From Prunella strophiata (Eukaryota > Chordata > Aves > Passeriformes > Prunellidae), in the NCBI GenBank assembly GCA_036583965.1, contig JAZBQD010000017.1:25020385-25084384 (forward strand): a stretch of 64,000 nt of DNA, read 5' to 3'. Shown here piece after piece: positions 62,157 through 64,000 of the stretch; the stretch's first letter is position 1; each line of letters opens with the position of its first letter. Made by a program: the position numbers and the translations under genes. A model generated the notes under the pieces. That model was given only the letters and a program-made list of their open reading frames with translations, ran no database searches and had not been told where the DNA came from.

Positions 62157-62299
62157 AGAGATATGAATCATTTGGAGGAGGGGGGGGAACTGAAAAGTGG
62201 AATTAACAAAGGGAATTGAGTTATTAAAAAAAAACTTGAGTATCTAGTCCTGGTAAAATAAGCATTCAGAATCCCCCTAAGGTTCTTGGAAAACAAAGA

Positions 62300-62994
62300 A
62301 CTCCTCACACTCTTCCCCTCCCCCAACATAAGGTCCCTTGACAGGACAGGGTTCTCCACAAACTTCTTCAAATTAAGTCCTTCCATGGCTGTAGTTCTTT
62401 ATGAACTGGCTGAGCACATGTGTTTTTCCCATGGGTCAGTCCCTCATGAGCAGGCTGTTCTAGTGTGAGTCCCCTGAAGGATCCCAAATCCTCCCAGAAA
62501 ACTGGCTCCAGTGTGGACTCTGTGGACTCCCTGCAGAGGCTTCCCATAGGGTCACAGTCTATTTTGAGCATCCACCTGGTCCAGCCTGTGAATCCTCCGT
62601 GTGGATGTCTGCTCCTTCTGAGGTTTGCATGGGCTGCAGGGGCACAGCCTGACTCACCATGGGGCTGGCAGGTACCTGCAGGGGAATCTCAGCTCTGGTG
62701 CCTGTGAAACCTTTTCCCCCTCCTGCTTCACTGCCATTGGTATCTGCAGAGCTGTTCCTCTCACATGTTCTCACTCTCCTTCTGGATGAAGTTGCTGGGC
62801 ATTTTTCTCCCCTCTTCTATAACAGATTATCCCATCATCACTGATGGGCTCAGTTACAGCCAACAGCAGCTCTGTCTTGGAGCCATCTAGCAGTGGCTCC
62901 AATAGACATAAGAGAAGCTTCTTGCAGCTTCTCAAAGAACCCCACTCCTATAGTCCTCCCCACCACCCAAACCTTGTCATGCAAACCCAGTAAA
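62300..62994. mobile_element. Partial LTR, family A, left end missing
   Basis: From 'actcctcacactcttcccctc' at 62300 the sequence follows the distal two thirds of the 7018-8102 family ('gtccttccatggctgtagttc', 'aactggctccagtgtgg', 'agggtcacagtc', 'catccacctggtccagc', 'gggctgcaggggcacagcc', 'tggatgaagttgctgggc', 'ctcaaagaaccccactcc', 'ccttgtcatgcaaaccc'). It ends near 'agtaaa' at 62994. It complements the 31257 copy, which keeps only the other end. ORFs at 62286-63041 are shadows. Confidence 0.75.
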
Positions 62995-63901
62995 GCAGTG
63001 TAAGCAGAAAGCTGGCAAATGCAGTAATTGGTTTTTTCCAAAGCAGAAGATCTGGTGAAATAACAGGTGGAATTCCACAGCAGGCTCAGCTCAGTATCTA
63101 TTTAAAGGCACGTCTGCATCACAACAAAGGAACAGCAATTAGAGAGACCTTTTCTACTGATATCCATTACTCTTACACAGTTGTCCTTTTTGTGATAGCA
63201 GCACAGAAGAAAAGATGTCTGAAGTAATTGCAATTGCATTATCATGTTTAAGCTCATTTTACCACAGCTTTCTGAACATCATCTTCCATTTTACTAAGGA
63301 AGTAAAGCTGAATAGGATTATTACAAGCTCTCTATGCCAATCCATCACTGATACCTGTGGAGTTATGCCAAAAATTAATCTTGTGCCTGAAATTAGTCAT
63401 AAATGAAAGATTTATTCAAGTAATTAAATGGCGAGTTGTAAACACACTACTTTCAAAAGCAAATCACTTACAAGAAATCTGCTACTAAGACACTCAGATT
63501 GCAAGGTTACCTGACAACTTTGTGCAAATATGTGCTCCTGATGTGCAGGTATTTTAAAGGAGACTCATTAAATTAGGAATTCAGTTCAAGCACACGTATT
63601 GCACTGCATTTAATGAATGAGGTGGGAATAAAAGGGGAGAAATTGGGGCACCCATAAGACAACTATTCTGCACAAGCAGAATTTCAAAACATGACAGGTG
63701 GCTAGAAGAGGAGATGACACACCATAAAATTCACATTAGAGGGCTTGTTTGTACTTGTTATAAGGAAAATAAAATACACATAGCATGAATGCAAATTATT
63801 ACTTTATGAAAATGAAAGAGAAGCATGTGTATGAGTTTCTGTTAGCTGCTGTACACAGTTAAAAAGCTTATGAGTGTCTGGCCCCAGTGTGTTAAGGCTG
63901 G
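62995..63901. other. Intronic sequence, no gene recognised
   Basis: AT-rich sequence between two family A LTR pieces, with no retroviral gag or pol remnant recognised. The 63-codon frame at 63215-63406 has no features. Confidence 0.6.
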
Positions 63902-64000
63902 TGTTCTGGGTTGATCCTGGCTGGACACCAGTGCCCAGCAAAGCTGCTCTATCACTGTGCTCCTCAGCTGAACAGGGGAGAGAAAATAAACCAAGGGCTC
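63902..64000. mobile_element. LTR family A, cut by the window end
   Basis: It begins TGTTCTGGGTTGATCCTGGC and continues 'aagctgctctatcactgtgctcctcagctgaacaggggagagaaaa', the left end of the same LTR family as 7018 and 31257. The remainder lies beyond the window. Confidence 0.75.

Larger units (their letters stand above)
57873..62299. other. Intronic sequence, no gene recognised
   Basis: AT-rich sequence. Small duplications lie near 59465-59490 (TATACCTTTGATT repeated), near 60405-60430 (CTTCAGTACTTCAATACTTCAG) and at 62113-62156, with an ATAG-rich tract at 59779-59818. The 103-codon frame at 60329-60640 has no known domain. Confidence 0.6.

Noticed and set aside
26487..64000. Search for the intronic microRNAs miR-873 and miR-876, which lie within mammalian LINGO2
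   Set aside because: No sequence matching their mature forms, as I remember them, was seen on either strand. In mammals they lie far upstream of the coding exon, so absence here is expected.
1..64000. CRISPR arrays, operons, phage or bacterial mobile elements
   Set aside because: No regularly spaced repeats, compact gene arrays or bacterial signals. CR1 elements, avian LTRs and LINGO2 place this in a bird nuclear genome.

Overview
The window is vertebrate nuclear DNA, almost certainly from a bird and probably a passerine. It is AT-rich, has no operon structure, and has long gene-free stretches. It carries many 5'-truncated CR1 LINE copies and several LTR types that I recognise from memory as common in songbirds. 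The only gene I can support is LINGO2, whose whole coding sequence lies in one exon on the minus strand (24630-26450). LINGO2 is Z-linked in chicken, so this is probably Z-chromosome sequence; that is inference. No bacterial, CRISPR, rRNA or convincing tRNA features were seen.

Layout. Positions 1-23640 are intergenic sequence downstream of LINGO2. They hold CR1 copies at 1690-2592 (minus), 5455-6108 (plus) and 20035-21098 (plus), an old solo LTR at 7018-8102, an unassigned GC-richer block at about 10500-11860, and one unexplained 169-codon ORF at 18592-19101. Positions 23640-26486 are the LINGO2 terminal exon: a tentative 3'UTR with an AATAAA signal, the 606-residue CDS, a 36-base 5'UTR stub and a clear splice acceptor. 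From 26487 to 64000 the window is inferred to be LINGO2 5' intron. It holds LTRs at 31257-31730, 33697-34085, 40323-40947, 42472-43106, 62300-62994 and 63902-64000, and CR1 copies at 39745-41535, 50706-51607 and 57308-57872.

The best-resolved mobile elements are two solo LTRs. A 625-bp ERVK-type LTR at 40323-40947 has TG...CA ends and a perfect 6-bp target duplication (ATTCTG), and it splits an older minus-strand CR1. A 635-bp ERVL-type LTR at 42472-43106 has a perfect 5-bp duplication (GCTTT).

The most unusual unexplained structure is a set of perfect inverted repeats: 17-bp arms at 34698-34751, 18-bp arms at 15581-15669, a 22-bp perfect palindrome at 690-711, and 11-bp-arm palindromes at 40001-40023 and 50600-50622. 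Template-switch mutation or small-RNA hairpins could explain them. No new multigene system was found; I regard this as an ordinary gene-poor avian intron and intergenic region with a well-preserved transposon record.
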